This document shows positions 31,651 to 40,580 of a stretch of 64,000 bases of DNA, piece after piece. The DNA is from JACQFK01 sp036383955 (GTDB lineage: Bacteria; Planctomycetota; MHYJ01; JACPRB01), in assembly GCA_036383955.1 (NCBI GenBank), contig DASVNH010000243.1, forward strand, positions 25,519-89,518. The letters run 5' to 3'. The notes under the pieces are model-generated. The model did not search any database. It had not been told where the DNA came from and saw only the letters and a program-made list of their open reading frames with translations. The position numbers were made by a program, and so were the translations under genes. Every line of letters starts with the position of its first letter. The first letter of the stretch is position 1.

Positions 31651-32615
31651 ACCTTGCCGCCGAGCTCGTCCTCGACGTGGGCGCGGAGGATCTCGTCGAA
31701 GCTCGACTCGGCCACGAAGCCGAGCTCGACGGCCCGGCGGGCGTCGAAGTCGGCGGGCCAGCCGGCGACCATCGCCCGGATCTTCGGGTCGGGCTCGCGG
31801 CGGATCAGGCGGACCGCCTTCTCGCCGCCGACGCGCCGGAGCGCCTCGATCTGCTCGCCGATGGTGGCCGACAGGCCCGGGAGGGTCAGGTTGCGGCGCG
31901 GGCCGAGGCGGGAGAGGTCGAGCCGCAGGGCGTGCAGGAGAAAGCCGGCCGCCGCGCGCGGGCTCGCGAACCAGTGACGCACGGAGTCGTCGACCGGCAG
32001 CACGGCCTCCTTCCCCGCCAGCGGCTCGCGCATGATGTTGGAGAAGAAGCCCGAGGCGGCCAGGTTCGGCTTGCCGGGCCGCACGCAGATGGTCGGCAGG
32101 CGCAGGCCGACGCCGTCGAAGAAGCCCCGCCGCGCGTAGTCCGCGAGGAGCAGCTCGCAGATCGCCTTCTGGGTGCCGTAGCTGGTCAGCGGCGCGTTGA
32201 GGAACTCGTCGCCGATCCGCGGCGGATACGGCGCGCCGAAGACGGCGATCGACGACGTGAAGACGACCCGCGGGCGGTAGGGCGCGCGGCGCCCCTCCTC
32301 GCGGATCGCCTCGAAGAGCGCGCGGGTGCCGTCGAGGTTCACCCGGTAGCCCTTGTCGAAATCCGCCTCCGCCTCGCCGGAGACGACGGCGGCGAGGTGG
32401 ACCACGACGTCCGGCCGCCCCGCGATGGCGTCGCGCGCGGCGCCGGGGACCGTCAGGTCGAGGACCCGGGCCGTCGCCCGCCCGGCCAGCCCGGGCGGCA
32501 CCGGCGGCTGGACCAGGTCGACGAGGTCCGCGTGGCCGACGTCCCCGTCCTTCGCCAGGCGCTCGACGAGCTTGCGGCCGACCATGCCCGCGGCGCCGAT
32601 GATCAGGTGTTTCAC
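31647..32615 (-). CDS. denD: D-erythronate dehydrogenase-type epimerase
   Basis: A 322-residue extended SDR. The NAD-binding motif GAAGMVGRKL (about residues 7-16), active-site strand FTSSIAVFGAP and YGTQKAICELLLADY (catalytic Tyr/Lys) fit the family. The distinctive block RLPTICVRPGKPNLAASGFF (about 178-197) and RHWFASPRAAAGFL are hallmarks of DenD, which oxidises D-erythronate in four-carbon sugar acid catabolism. Usual partners OtnK/OtnC are absent here. The GTG start at 32615 was chosen because the fold begins immediately. It is divergent from the SDR gene with only 18 bp between start codons. Confidence 0.82.
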   Translation of the reverse strand: MKHLIIGAAGMVGRKLVERLAKDGDVGHADLVDLVQPPVPPGLAGRATARVLDLTVPGAARDAIAGRPDVVVHLAAVVSGEAEADFDKGYRVNLDGTRALFEAIREEGRRAPYRPRVVFTSSIAVFGAPYPPRIGDEFLNAPLTSYGTQKAICELLLADYARRGFFDGVGLRLPTICVRPGKPNLAASGFFSNIMREPLAGKEAVLPVDDSVRHWFASPRAAAGFLLHALRLDLSRLGPRRNLTLPGLSATIGEQIEALRRVGGEKAVRLIRREPDPKIRAMVAGWPADFDARRAVELGFVAESSFDEILRAHVEDELGGKV

Positions 32616-32633
32616 GGGGCCTAGTGTACTATC

Positions 32634-33362
32634 ATGGCCGCCATGCGCAAACGCGTCGCGCTCATCACCGGCGGAGGCCGCGGCATCGGGCTGGCCTGCG
32701 CCAGGCGGCTGGCCGCGGAGGACGTCGATTGCGTCCTCCTCGACGTCCGCCAGGATCTGGCCGTCGAGGCGGCCCGCGCGCTCGGGCCGTCGCACAAGGG
32801 CGTGGCGGCGGACGTCACCGACCGCGCGCAGGTCGTCGCCGCTTTCAAAGCCGCCGGCCCGGTCGACGTGATCGTGAACTCCGCCGGGATTTCGGGGCCG
32901 ACGGCCCCCGCGTGGGAGCTGGATCCGGCGGACGTGCGGCGGGTGATGGACGTGAACTACATGGGCACGTTCAACGTCTGCGCGGCCGGCATCCCCGGGA
33001 TGATCGAGCGGGGCTGGGGGCGGATCGTGAACATCGCCTCGATCGCCGGCAAGGAAGGCAACCCGAACCTGAGCGCCTACTCGGCCTCGAAGGGCGCCGT
33101 GATCGCCCTGACGAAGAGCCTCGGGAAGGAGCTCGCGACGAAAGGCGTGCTCGTGAACGCGATCGCGCCCGCCGTGATCGAGACCGAGATGAGCCGGGGC
33201 GTGAGCAAGGAGACGTTCGACTACATGGTGTCGAAGATCCCGATGGGCCGGCTCGGAAAGCCGGAAGAGGTGGCCGAGCTCGTCGCCTGGCTCTCCTCGG
33301 ACAAGCTCGGCTTCAGCACCGCCGCGGTCTACGACATTTCAGGCGGCCGCGCGACGTACTAA
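32634..33362 (+). CDS. Short-chain dehydrogenase/reductase
   Basis: A 242-residue classical SDR. Cofactor motif TGGGRGIGLACARRL is near residue 11-25, structural NSAGISGP at about 83, and catalytic Ser in NIASIAGKEG and Tyr/Lys in YSASKGAVIAL at about 145-155. Its C-terminal DISGGRATY fits FabG-like or sugar-acid dehydrogenases. ATGs at 32634 and 32643 are both possible. There is no Shine-Dalgarno site, but tactat lies just upstream, suggesting a leaderless mRNA. The shared promoter region with DenD hints at a joint role in sugar-acid metabolism. Confidence 0.85.
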   Translation: MAAMRKRVALITGGGRGIGLACARRLAAEDVDCVLLDVRQDLAVEAARALGPSHKGVAADVTDRAQVVAAFKAAGPVDVIVNSAGISGPTAPAWELDPADVRRVMDVNYMGTFNVCAAGIPGMIERGWGRIVNIASIAGKEGNPNLSAYSASKGAVIALTKSLGKELATKGVLVNAIAPAVIETEMSRGVSKETFDYMVSKIPMGRLGKPEEVAELVAWLSSDKLGFSTAAVYDISGGRATY

Positions 33363-33373
33363 GGGATAGCCAC

Positions 33374-34885
33374 ATGACGCTGTCCCGACGCGACTTCCTG
33401 CGCGCCACCGCCCTCGCGGCCGGCGGCGCCCTCGGCTCCTGCGCCGGCGCCGATCTCCGGCAGGAGCTCTTCGCGCTCGGCGTGGCTTCGGGCGACCCCT
33501 CGCCCGACGGCGTCGCGCTCTGGACCCGCCTCGCGCCCGCCGGCGGCCTGCCCACCGGACCCGTTCCGGTCTCCTGGGTCGTCGCCGAGGACGAGCGCTT
33601 CACGAAGGGCGTCCGGACCGGCGACGTCACGGCCCTGCCCGAGCTCGCGCACTCCGTGCACGTGGAAGCGGCCGGTCTCGACCCCGACCGCCCCTACTGG
33701 TACCAGTTCCGCGTCGGCGACCAGCCCAGCCCCGTCGGCCGCACCCGCACGCTCCCGCTGCCGGGGTCGACGCCCAACCGCCTGCGCTTCGCCCTCGCCT
33801 CCTGCCAGCACCTCGAGACCGGGTGGTTCACCGCCTACCGGCACATGCTGCGGGAGGACGTCGACCTCGTCTTCCACGTCGGCGACTACATCTACGAAGG
33901 CAAGGGCGCCGACAAGAAGGTCCGCAAGCACGACGGCCCCGAGTGCAAGACGCTCGACCAGTACCGGCAGCGCTACGCGCAGTACAAGGCCGACCCCGAC
34001 CTCCTGGCCATGCACGCGGCGGCGCCCTTCCTCGTCACGCCCGACGACCACGAGTTCGACAACAACTGCGCCGGCGACATCTCGGAGGAGAAGGACGTCG
34101 ACAAGGAGACCTTCCTCAAGCGCCGCGCGGCCGCCTACCAGGCCTACTACGAGCACATGCCGCTGCGGAGGACGTCGATCCCTCGCGGCCCCGACATGCT
34201 CCTCTACCGCAAGCTGTCCTGGGGCCGGCTCGCGGAGCTGTTCATGCTCGACACCCGCCAGTACCGCACGGACCAGCCCTGCGGCGACGGCAACAAGCCG
34301 CCGAGCCCGGAGACGCTGGACCCGAACGGCACGGTGATGGGCGCCGCGCAGCGGGACTGGCTCTTCGACGGCCTGGGCCGCTCGGGCGCGGCCTGGAACG
34401 TGATCGCGCAGCAGATCATGATCGCGCGGGTGGACCGCAAGCCGGGCGAGGGCGTGCTGCACAGCATGGACCAGTGGCCGGGCTACGAGGCGGAGCGGCG
34501 CCGCGTGCTCAAGTTCCTGCACGAGCGCAAGATCCTCAACGCCGTGGCGCTGGCGGGCGACATCCACACGAACTGGGCGAACGACCTGATCGCGGACTTC
34601 GACGACCTGGGCTCGCGCGTGGTGGCCACGGAGTTCGTGGGGACGTCGATCAGCTCCGGCGGCGACGGCGCGGCCGCGCCGAAGGACCTGGACAAGCTGC
34701 TCGCGGACAACCCGTTCGTCCGCTTCCACAACACGGAGCGCGGCTACGTGGTCTGCGATGTGGGCGCGAAACGGATGCGGACGGACTTCCGCACGCTGCC
34801 CTTCGTGACCCGCCCCGGAGCGCCGGTGGCCACCCGCGCCTCGTTCGTGGTCGAGGCGGACGTCCCGGGCGCGAAGCCGGCCTGA
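33374..34885 (+). CDS. phoD: PhoD-type alkaline phosphatase/phosphodiesterase
   Basis: A 503-residue secreted metallophosphoesterase. The Tat signal LSRRDFLRATALAAGGALGS is followed by a Cys that could be lipidated. The PhoD N-terminal beta domain (FALGVASGDPSPDGVALWTR) precedes the catalytic core with ligand blocks VFHVGDYIYEG (about residues 166-176), VTPDDHEFDNN (about 228), NVIAQQIM and AGDIHTNW (about 395-402). It releases phosphate from phosphodiesters and phospholipids. Eleven bp separate it from the SDR gene. No Pho box was recognised. Confidence 0.92.
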   Translation: MTLSRRDFLRATALAAGGALGSCAGADLRQELFALGVASGDPSPDGVALWTRLAPAGGLPTGPVPVSWVVAEDERFTKGVRTGDVTALPELAHSVHVEAAGLDPDRPYWYQFRVGDQPSPVGRTRTLPLPGSTPNRLRFALASCQHLETGWFTAYRHMLREDVDLVFHVGDYIYEGKGADKKVRKHDGPECKTLDQYRQRYAQYKADPDLLAMHAAAPFLVTPDDHEFDNNCAGDISEEKDVDKETFLKRRAAAYQAYYEHMPLRRTSIPRGPDMLLYRKLSWGRLAELFMLDTRQYRTDQPCGDGNKPPSPETLDPNGTVMGAAQRDWLFDGLGRSGAAWNVIAQQIMIARVDRKPGEGVLHSMDQWPGYEAERRRVLKFLHERKILNAVALAGDIHTNWANDLIADFDDLGSRVVATEFVGTSISSGGDGAAAPKDLDKLLADNPFVRFHNTERGYVVCDVGAKRMRTDFRTLPFVTRPGAPVATRASFVVEADVPGAKPA

Positions 34886-34980
34886 ACCGCTTGACCTGGG
34901 CCGTCGCTTTTTCGTGTCATGAAGCGGCGCCGGGTCCGTATCGTCCGGTACGTCCAGTTTTCATTGAGGAGGAGAAGGTC

Positions 34981-35508
34981 ATGCGATTCGTTCTGATTCT
35001 CGCGCTGCTCGCGGTTCCGCAGGACGCCCCGAAGATTTCGCTCGAGGCGGAGGGCGGCAAGACCGTCAAGGTCGGCAAGCTGGAGTGGGTCAAGGTCACG
35101 GCCCCGGCCGGATACTCCGGCACGGGCGCGCTGCAGGCCACGCCCAACGAGAACGTCCTCAACGAGGAGGACTTCGTCGAGAAGAGCCCCCGGATCGACT
35201 TCGAGGTCGAGTTCCCCAAGGCCGGCACCTACTTCGTGTGGGTCCGCGGCCTGGGCGCCGACCAGGAGGACAATTCCTGCCACGTGGGCCTGGACGGCAA
35301 GGCCGTCGCCAGCGCCGACAAGATCGCCGAGTTCGACACCGAGTGGACCTGGACCAAGGACACCAAGGACGGCGAGGACGCCACGTTGAAGATCGACGCC
35401 CCCGGCAAGCGGACGCTCAACGTCTGGATGCGCGAGGACGGCTTCATCCTCGACCGGATCATCCTCACCACCGACAAGACGTTCACCCCGTCCGGCAAGG
35501 GACCCTAA
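34981..35508 (+). CDS. Secreted CBM/GH115-C-terminal-like beta-sandwich protein
   Basis: A 175-residue protein with a signal peptide (MRFVLILALLAVPQ) and a single beta-sandwich resembling the C-terminal carbohydrate-binding domain of GH115 enzymes. The blocks are ISLEAEGG at the start, PRIDFEVEFPKAGTYFVWVR, and MREDGFILDRIILTTDKTFTP at the end. It probably binds a carbohydrate or surface polymer outside the cell. The ribosome site gaggaggagaaggtc is strong. It is followed by a clear intrinsic terminator. Confidence 0.75.
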   Translation: MRFVLILALLAVPQDAPKISLEAEGGKTVKVGKLEWVKVTAPAGYSGTGALQATPNENVLNEEDFVEKSPRIDFEVEFPKAGTYFVWVRGLGADQEDNSCHVGLDGKAVASADKIAEFDTEWTWTKDTKDGEDATLKIDAPGKRTLNVWMREDGFILDRIILTTDKTFTPSGKGP

Positions 35509-35510
35509 CG

Positions 35511-35540
35511 AAGGACCAAAGTCCAAGGACCAAGGACCAA
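35511..35540. repeat. Iterated ggaccaa word repeat
   Basis: This stretch reads aaggaccaaagtccaaggac followed by caaggaccaatg. It starts 2 bp after the stop codon of the preceding gene and ends at the terminator stem. It is of the same style as the other short word-like spacers. Confidence 0.6.
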
Positions 35541-35544
35541 TGAT

Positions 35545-35582
35545 CCGGGGGCGCTCGCGGAATCCGCCGCGGGCGCCCCCGG
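35545..35582 (+). terminator. Strong hairpin terminator after the beta-sandwich gene
   Basis: Two 16-nt arms (ccgggggcgctcgcgg and ccgcgggcgcccccgg) pair with one imperfect position around a 6-nt loop, and tttcattt follows. It closes the transcript of the 34981-35508 gene. Confidence 0.75.
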
Positions 35583-35680
35583 TTTCATTTCAGGGCGCCC
35601 TCCGGGTCGGCGGCGACGGACCAATTATCACGCCTCTCGCGGTTTCTCCGCGCTACACTTCGACGGCGGACGCCACCCGT

Positions 35681-37117
35681 ATGAAAGAGCTCCCTCCCGG
35701 CGTTTCCATAAGTCTCACAATGACGCTGCCGGACGGCGTCATCGGACGCGAAATCCGGATCCTCGACTCCGGAGAGGTCAGCGATAGCCACGGCGAGGCG
35801 TACTCCATCGGGCGCGAGGATCTGGCCGTCATCAAGACGCAGGCGGTCCGCGTCCGCTCCGAAGCGGCGGATCCGCGCCGCGCCTCGTGGTCCGCGCGTT
35901 TCATCTCGTTCCGCGACGAAACGCTGCTCCAGGTCGACTGCCCCGAGCCGCGGCCCGGCGAGCGGCCCTCGCCCGCGTGGGGCCTCGTCGCCCACATTCT
36001 CGGCATGATCGACCCCGACGAGGTCCGGCGGCTTGAGGACGCGAAAGAGCGCGCCCAGCCGGTGCGCGCGGAGACGCTGGCCCGGGCCTTGGCCGATGGC
36101 GCGGCGGTCTCCGTGGTCCTTTACGGCGGCTCCCCCTACGAGGGCTTCACGCGATTGGAACTCGCCGCCGACGGCGCGGCGCGCGTGACACGCGAGCCGC
36201 GGCTTTTTCCTCCGTCCTCGACGCCGCCGACCTCCCGCGACGCGCGCCTGCCCGCGAACACGCTGCGCGACGCCCTCGAGCCCTTGCTGGGCCCGGAGCC
36301 CTGGCCCAAGGAAATCCTACGCTCCCTCGGCGGCAGCTCCTGGACGCTGGAGATCATCCTCCCGACGAAGGGGGAGCCGGCTCGGAGAACGCTGCCCGCG
36401 AGCAAGGACCAGCTCACGATCCGGCGGCTTCGCGACGCGATCGCCCTGGCCGAAGCCGCGACCGAGGCGGGCCCCTCGGCCTCCCGCGGCGGGACGGAAC
36501 GCGAGCACGTGGAGCAGGCGGGACCCTGCCCCTGGTGCCCGTCCGGGCCCCCGCACGACGTCGTGACGTGGGCCGGACCGGTGAGGGTCTTGTGCTCCTG
36601 CGGAGGCACGGCCTTCCTCCTGGACGACGTCCATGAAGCCCCGGCGGCCGTGGCCGATCATTTTTCGGCGGCGGAGCCGGACAAGGGCGAGAACCCCTGG
36701 GCGACCCTGGAAAGGCGTGGCGTGCTGCGGGGCCCTTCCGGCCCGACGCCCGACGGCCGCCGCTGGCGCGGCTGGTTCCGGCGCCCCGAGGACGAGGCGC
36801 TCCAGACGGAACTGATGACGCTGCTCAAGGCCGTCGAGCGCGGCGAGGTGACGTTGACGACGGATGTGGACCCCGAAGCGTTGCACAGCGGAAACCTCAC
36901 CTACCAGGCCGGCAACGGGTGGAGCATCGTGCTTTTCATCGACGCGCTGGAGTGGGACTACTTCGAATCCTTCACGGCGCCCGACGGCCGCTTCATCGAC
37001 CCGCAGGACCTTCCCTGGATCCGGCTCTACGCGCCGGCCCCCGAGGCCCAATGGAAGGCGTGGGGCATCCCGCACCCCAACGTCGCGCGGACCCCCCGCT
37101 GGCTCGTCTGTCCCTGA
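35681..37117 (+). CDS. Hypothetical protein with central Cys knuckle
   Basis: A 478-residue cytoplasmic protein I do not recognise. The first 150 residues are beta-rich (SISLTMTLPDGVIGREIRIL). A middle segment repeats the style (VSVVLYGGSPYEGFTRLELA). A zinc-knuckle-like pair follows (GPCPWCPSG and VLCSCGGTA, about residues 283-315). The C-terminal 80 residues (GWSIVLFIDALEWDYFESF) look like a small separate domain. No signal or membrane helix. The ATG at 35681 gives the conserved-looking start; the upstream in-frame extension runs through the terminator and was rejected. Confidence 0.6.
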   Translation: MKELPPGVSISLTMTLPDGVIGREIRILDSGEVSDSHGEAYSIGREDLAVIKTQAVRVRSEAADPRRASWSARFISFRDETLLQVDCPEPRPGERPSPAWGLVAHILGMIDPDEVRRLEDAKERAQPVRAETLARALADGAAVSVVLYGGSPYEGFTRLELAADGAARVTREPRLFPPSSTPPTSRDARLPANTLRDALEPLLGPEPWPKEILRSLGGSSWTLEIILPTKGEPARRTLPASKDQLTIRRLRDAIALAEAATEAGPSASRGGTEREHVEQAGPCPWCPSGPPHDVVTWAGPVRVLCSCGGTAFLLDDVHEAPAAVADHFSAAEPDKGENPWATLERRGVLRGPSGPTPDGRRWRGWFRRPEDEALQTELMTLLKAVERGEVTLTTDVDPEALHSGNLTYQAGNGWSIVLFIDALEWDYFESFTAPDGRFIDPQDLPWIRLYAPAPEAQWKAWGIPHPNVARTPRWLVCP

Positions 37118-37121
37118 GCCT

Positions 37122-38918
37122 CTAGTCTCGGGTCGCCATCCGGCGCGTGATCGACTGGCGCACGAAGGGGATCTTCGCCTCCTTCAGGAACACCGGCGCG
37201 CCCGCCGGGTCAGCGGCGACGACCGGCTCCAGCGCGTACCAGATCATGAACGGCAGGTTCGGATCCTCCGCGTCCTCCGCGCGCGCGAGCAGTCCCTTGA
37301 GGATCTCCCCGCGCTTCGCCACCGGCACCCTCTGCAGCGTCGACGCCAGGAAGAGCCGCACGAGCGGCGACGCGTCCTTCGCGGCCATGTCCTTCCACGC
37401 GGCGAGCGCCGCGTCGGACGGCTCCGCGAGCCGCACCGCCCAGCTCCGCACGTGCTCGCTCTCGTGGCCGAACAGCGCCGGGGCGTCCAGGGCGCCGATC
37501 GCGTGCAGCGCCCACATCGCCCGCAGCTTCCGCGTCTCGTCCGGATTCTTCTCCAGGATCTCCGTCAGCGCCGCTTTCGCGCCGCTCCCCCCGCGCTCCT
37601 GCAGGATCCGCCGGGATTGCCTCACCCACCAGTCGTTCGGATGCAGCTGCAGCGCGGCGAGCTCGACGTCCGGCATCTTCGACAGGTCCGACGTCATCGG
37701 TTTCGGCGTCCCGTGCGCGATCCGGTAGATCCGCCCGCTCGTGCGATGCACGCTTTTCGTGTCGTGGCATTCTCCGACGTCCGACCAGTCGCCCAGATAG
37801 ACCGCGCCGTCCGGCCCCGTCTTGATCGCCACGCCGCGGTACCAGGGATCGGCGGAGCGGAGGAGGTCGGGGCCGTGCTTCCCCACGTAGCCCGAGCCGC
37901 GGCGCTCGAGGAGGTCGCTGTTGACGCGGCGGCCGTGGATGTTGTGGGTGAAAAGCGCGCCGCGGTACGACGCGGGCCAGTTGTCGCCGAGATAGACAAG
38001 CGCGCCCGCGTGCGCGTGGCCGCCGCCCAGGACGTCGTGCTCCGCCCCCGTCCGCGACTTGGTCCAGTCCTTGCCCGCGAAGTGCACGTGGTCGGACGTC
38101 GACTTGATGAGCGCGTACGTGTTCGGCGTGAAGTCCTTGCCGTACATGCGCTCGTAGTGGGCGCCGGGGATGACGTGCCAGAGGTGGCCGATGACGCAGT
38201 TGGTGAAGAAGGCCTGGCCGCGGTCGTCCCAGTCGAGGCCCCAGGGGTTCGTGGTGCCCTCGCAGACGACCTCGAAGATCCGCTTCGTCGGGTGGAAGCG
38301 CCAGATGCCGCCGTTGAACTTCACGCGCTCGGCCGCGCCGGGCTTGCCGACGAGGGAGTCGCCCTGGATGCCCTGCGCGCCGTAGAGCCAGCCGTCGGGG
38401 CCCCAGGTCAGGCCGTTGAAGACGCAGTGGCCGATCTTGCCGTCGTTCCAGCCGTCGAGCAGCACTTCCGGCTCGCCGTCGGGGACGTCGTCCCCGTTCC
38501 GGTCGGCGAGGAAGAGGAAGTTGGGCGTCGAGCAGAGCCAGACCCCGCCGAAGCCGAGGGCCAGCCCGGTCAGGTTGCGGGCCTGGTCCCAGAAGACCTT
38601 GCGGGTGTCGAACGTCCCGTTCCCGTCCTTGTCCTCGAAGATGAGGATCCGGTCGCGGACGGGCTGGTTCCACGGCCCGCCGGAGCTCTCGTAGGAGTAG
38701 CATTCGGCGACCCAGAGGCGGCCGCGGTCGTCGAACTGGATCGCGATGGGCTGCGCGACGTCCGGCTCCGCGGCGAAGAGGGTGGCCGTGAAACCGTCGG
38801 GGAGGCTGATCCGCTTCAGCGCCTCGGCGGGCGGGAGCGGGACGTTTTTCGGGTCTTCGGTGTTCTTCGTGCCCTCGGGGTAGCCCTGCAGGAGGAGCAG
38901 CGCGATCAGGATGTTCAT
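37122..38918 (-). CDS. PVC-type membrane-bound dehydrogenase, short form
   Basis: A 598-residue secreted protein (signal MNILIALLLLQG) of the planctomycete membrane-bound dehydrogenase family. It has a beta-propeller related to PQQ/glucose dehydrogenases: SLPDGFTATLFAAEPDVAQP, IQFDDRGRLWVAECYSY, NGLTWGPDGWLYGAQGIQG, GGGHAHAGALVYLGDNWP. A HEAT-like helical region follows from about residue 420 (LHPNDWWVRQSRRILQERGG). The family normally continues into a C-terminal cytochrome c domain, but this protein stops at RRMATRD with no CXXCH. Electron acceptor and substrate are unknown. Confidence 0.82.
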   Translation of the reverse strand: MNILIALLLLQGYPEGTKNTEDPKNVPLPPAEALKRISLPDGFTATLFAAEPDVAQPIAIQFDDRGRLWVAECYSYESSGGPWNQPVRDRILIFEDKDGNGTFDTRKVFWDQARNLTGLALGFGGVWLCSTPNFLFLADRNGDDVPDGEPEVLLDGWNDGKIGHCVFNGLTWGPDGWLYGAQGIQGDSLVGKPGAAERVKFNGGIWRFHPTKRIFEVVCEGTTNPWGLDWDDRGQAFFTNCVIGHLWHVIPGAHYERMYGKDFTPNTYALIKSTSDHVHFAGKDWTKSRTGAEHDVLGGGHAHAGALVYLGDNWPASYRGALFTHNIHGRRVNSDLLERRGSGYVGKHGPDLLRSADPWYRGVAIKTGPDGAVYLGDWSDVGECHDTKSVHRTSGRIYRIAHGTPKPMTSDLSKMPDVELAALQLHPNDWWVRQSRRILQERGGSGAKAALTEILEKNPDETRKLRAMWALHAIGALDAPALFGHESEHVRSWAVRLAEPSDAALAAWKDMAAKDASPLVRLFLASTLQRVPVAKRGEILKGLLARAEDAEDPNLPFMIWYALEPVVAADPAGAPVFLKEAKIPFVRQSITRRMATRD

Positions 38919-39011
38919 AAGCTCCCTATCCTACGTTCCAGGGGCGCCGATCTCGCGGATCTGTGTTGGCTACTGGCTACCGTCCGGGCAGGATGCTAAA
39001 GTGGCGCCCCC

Positions 39012-40580
39012 ATGACGCTGTTCCTCGCCGCGCTGGCCTGCCTCTCTCCGCAGGAGAAGCTCGGCCTGCAGGACCGCTGGTTCTACTTCCCCTTCGACCT
39101 CCGCGAGGAGAAGCACGTCGCCAAGTTCGAGGGCCTGGCGGCCCGCGCTCAGCGGGCCGGCTACAACGCCGTCCTCCTCGAAGACCCCTGCTTCGGCAAG
39201 CTCCCGCTCATGGGCGAGGGCTATTTCCGCAACGTCGAGCGCGTCAAGGAGATCGCCGCGAAGCACGGCCTCTCGATCGTCCCCGCGCTCTTCCAGGTCG
39301 GCCACTCGGAAAACCTCCTCGCCCAGGATCCGAACCTCGCCGAGGGCCTGCCCGTCCAGAACGCCCTCTTCGTGGTCAAGGACGGCACCGCGCGCCTCGT
39401 CGCCGATCCGGCCGTCGAGCTTTCCCCGAGGCCCGCGTGGAAGGACGACCTCGTCTCCGACGACCTCCTCGTCCGCGACCCGCGCGGCGCCTTCGCCCGG
39501 GCGACGTGGCGGACGCCCGTCCAGCCCTACCGCCAGTACCACGTCTCGGCGAAGCTGCGCGTGAAGGCGTTCGACGGCCTGCCGCGGATCGTGATCATGG
39601 GCGGCGGGCGGATGCTCAACTACGACCTCCCCAAGGTCGCGCCGAACCAGGACTGGACCGAGATCCACGCGGTGTTCAACTCGCTCGGGGCGAAGGACGT
39701 CCGCGTCATCCTCGGCAGCTGGACCGGCGAGACGGGCGAATACCAGTGGAAGGAGCCGAAGATCGAGGAAGTCGGGCTCCTCAACGTCCTCCGCCGCCCG
39801 GGCGCGCCGCTCGCGGTGAAGACGGAGGCCGGATTCCAGCTCGAGGAGGGGCGGCACTTCGACCGCGTAAGCGACCCGCGGCTGGGGACCGCGGCGAAGA
39901 TCGGCGGCTTCGAGGAATGGCACCCGCCGCCGCCGATCCGGACGTCGATGCCGGACGGCTCCCGCCTGCGCGTCTCCTACTTCCATCCGCTGACGTTCCC
40001 GGACGCCGGGCAGATGGCGATCTGCTTCAACGAGCCCAAGACGATGGACCTCCTGCGCGACCAGGCGAAGCGGATCCACGGGCTCTTCAAGCCGAAGGCC
40101 TTCTTCATGAGCTTCGACGAGATCCGGGTGCTGAACTGGGACGAGTCCTGCCGGGTGAAGAACCTCGACGCCGGCCCGCTGGTCGCCGCCGCCGCGCGCG
40201 AATGCCTCCGCGTGCTCCGCGACGTGGATCCGCGGGCGGAGATCTACGTCTGGAACGACATGTTCGACCCCTACCACAACGCGCACGACGACTACTGCCT
40301 CGTGCGCGGGAACCTCGCCGGCTCCTGGGAGGGCCTGGACAAGGACGTGATCATCGCGAACTGGTACTTCGACCGCCGCGAGGAGAACCTCGCGTTTTTC
40401 TCCGGCCGCGGCCACCGCACGCTGATCGCCGGCTACTACGACAAGATGCCCGAGCGCGCGACCCTCTGGCTGGACGCCGCCGCGAAGTCGAAGGGCGTGA
40501 CCGGGATCATGTACACCAGCTGGTTCGACCGCTTCGACGACCTCGAGCGCTGGGCGGAACTCGTCGACAAGCGCAAATGA
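39012..40580 (+). CDS. Secreted GH20-like TIM-barrel protein
   Basis: A 522-residue protein with a short signal (MTLFLAALACLSPQ). A glycoside-hydrolase-like (beta/alpha) barrel is suggested by RAGYNAVLLEDPCFGKLP, HGLSIVPALFQVGHS and FMSFDEIRVLNWDESC (about residues 372-387). The last resembles the catalytic acidic pair region of GH20-type hexosaminidases. An inserted beta domain (about 145-260) looks carbohydrate-binding. Activity on a specific glycan cannot be assigned. The stop overlaps the next ATG (ATGA). Confidence 0.65.
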   Translation: MTLFLAALACLSPQEKLGLQDRWFYFPFDLREEKHVAKFEGLAARAQRAGYNAVLLEDPCFGKLPLMGEGYFRNVERVKEIAAKHGLSIVPALFQVGHSENLLAQDPNLAEGLPVQNALFVVKDGTARLVADPAVELSPRPAWKDDLVSDDLLVRDPRGAFARATWRTPVQPYRQYHVSAKLRVKAFDGLPRIVIMGGGRMLNYDLPKVAPNQDWTEIHAVFNSLGAKDVRVILGSWTGETGEYQWKEPKIEEVGLLNVLRRPGAPLAVKTEAGFQLEEGRHFDRVSDPRLGTAAKIGGFEEWHPPPPIRTSMPDGSRLRVSYFHPLTFPDAGQMAICFNEPKTMDLLRDQAKRIHGLFKPKAFFMSFDEIRVLNWDESCRVKNLDAGPLVAAAARECLRVLRDVDPRAEIYVWNDMFDPYHNAHDDYCLVRGNLAGSWEGLDKDVIIANWYFDRREENLAFFSGRGHRTLIAGYYDKMPERATLWLDAAAKSKGVTGIMYTSWFDRFDDLERWAELVDKRK

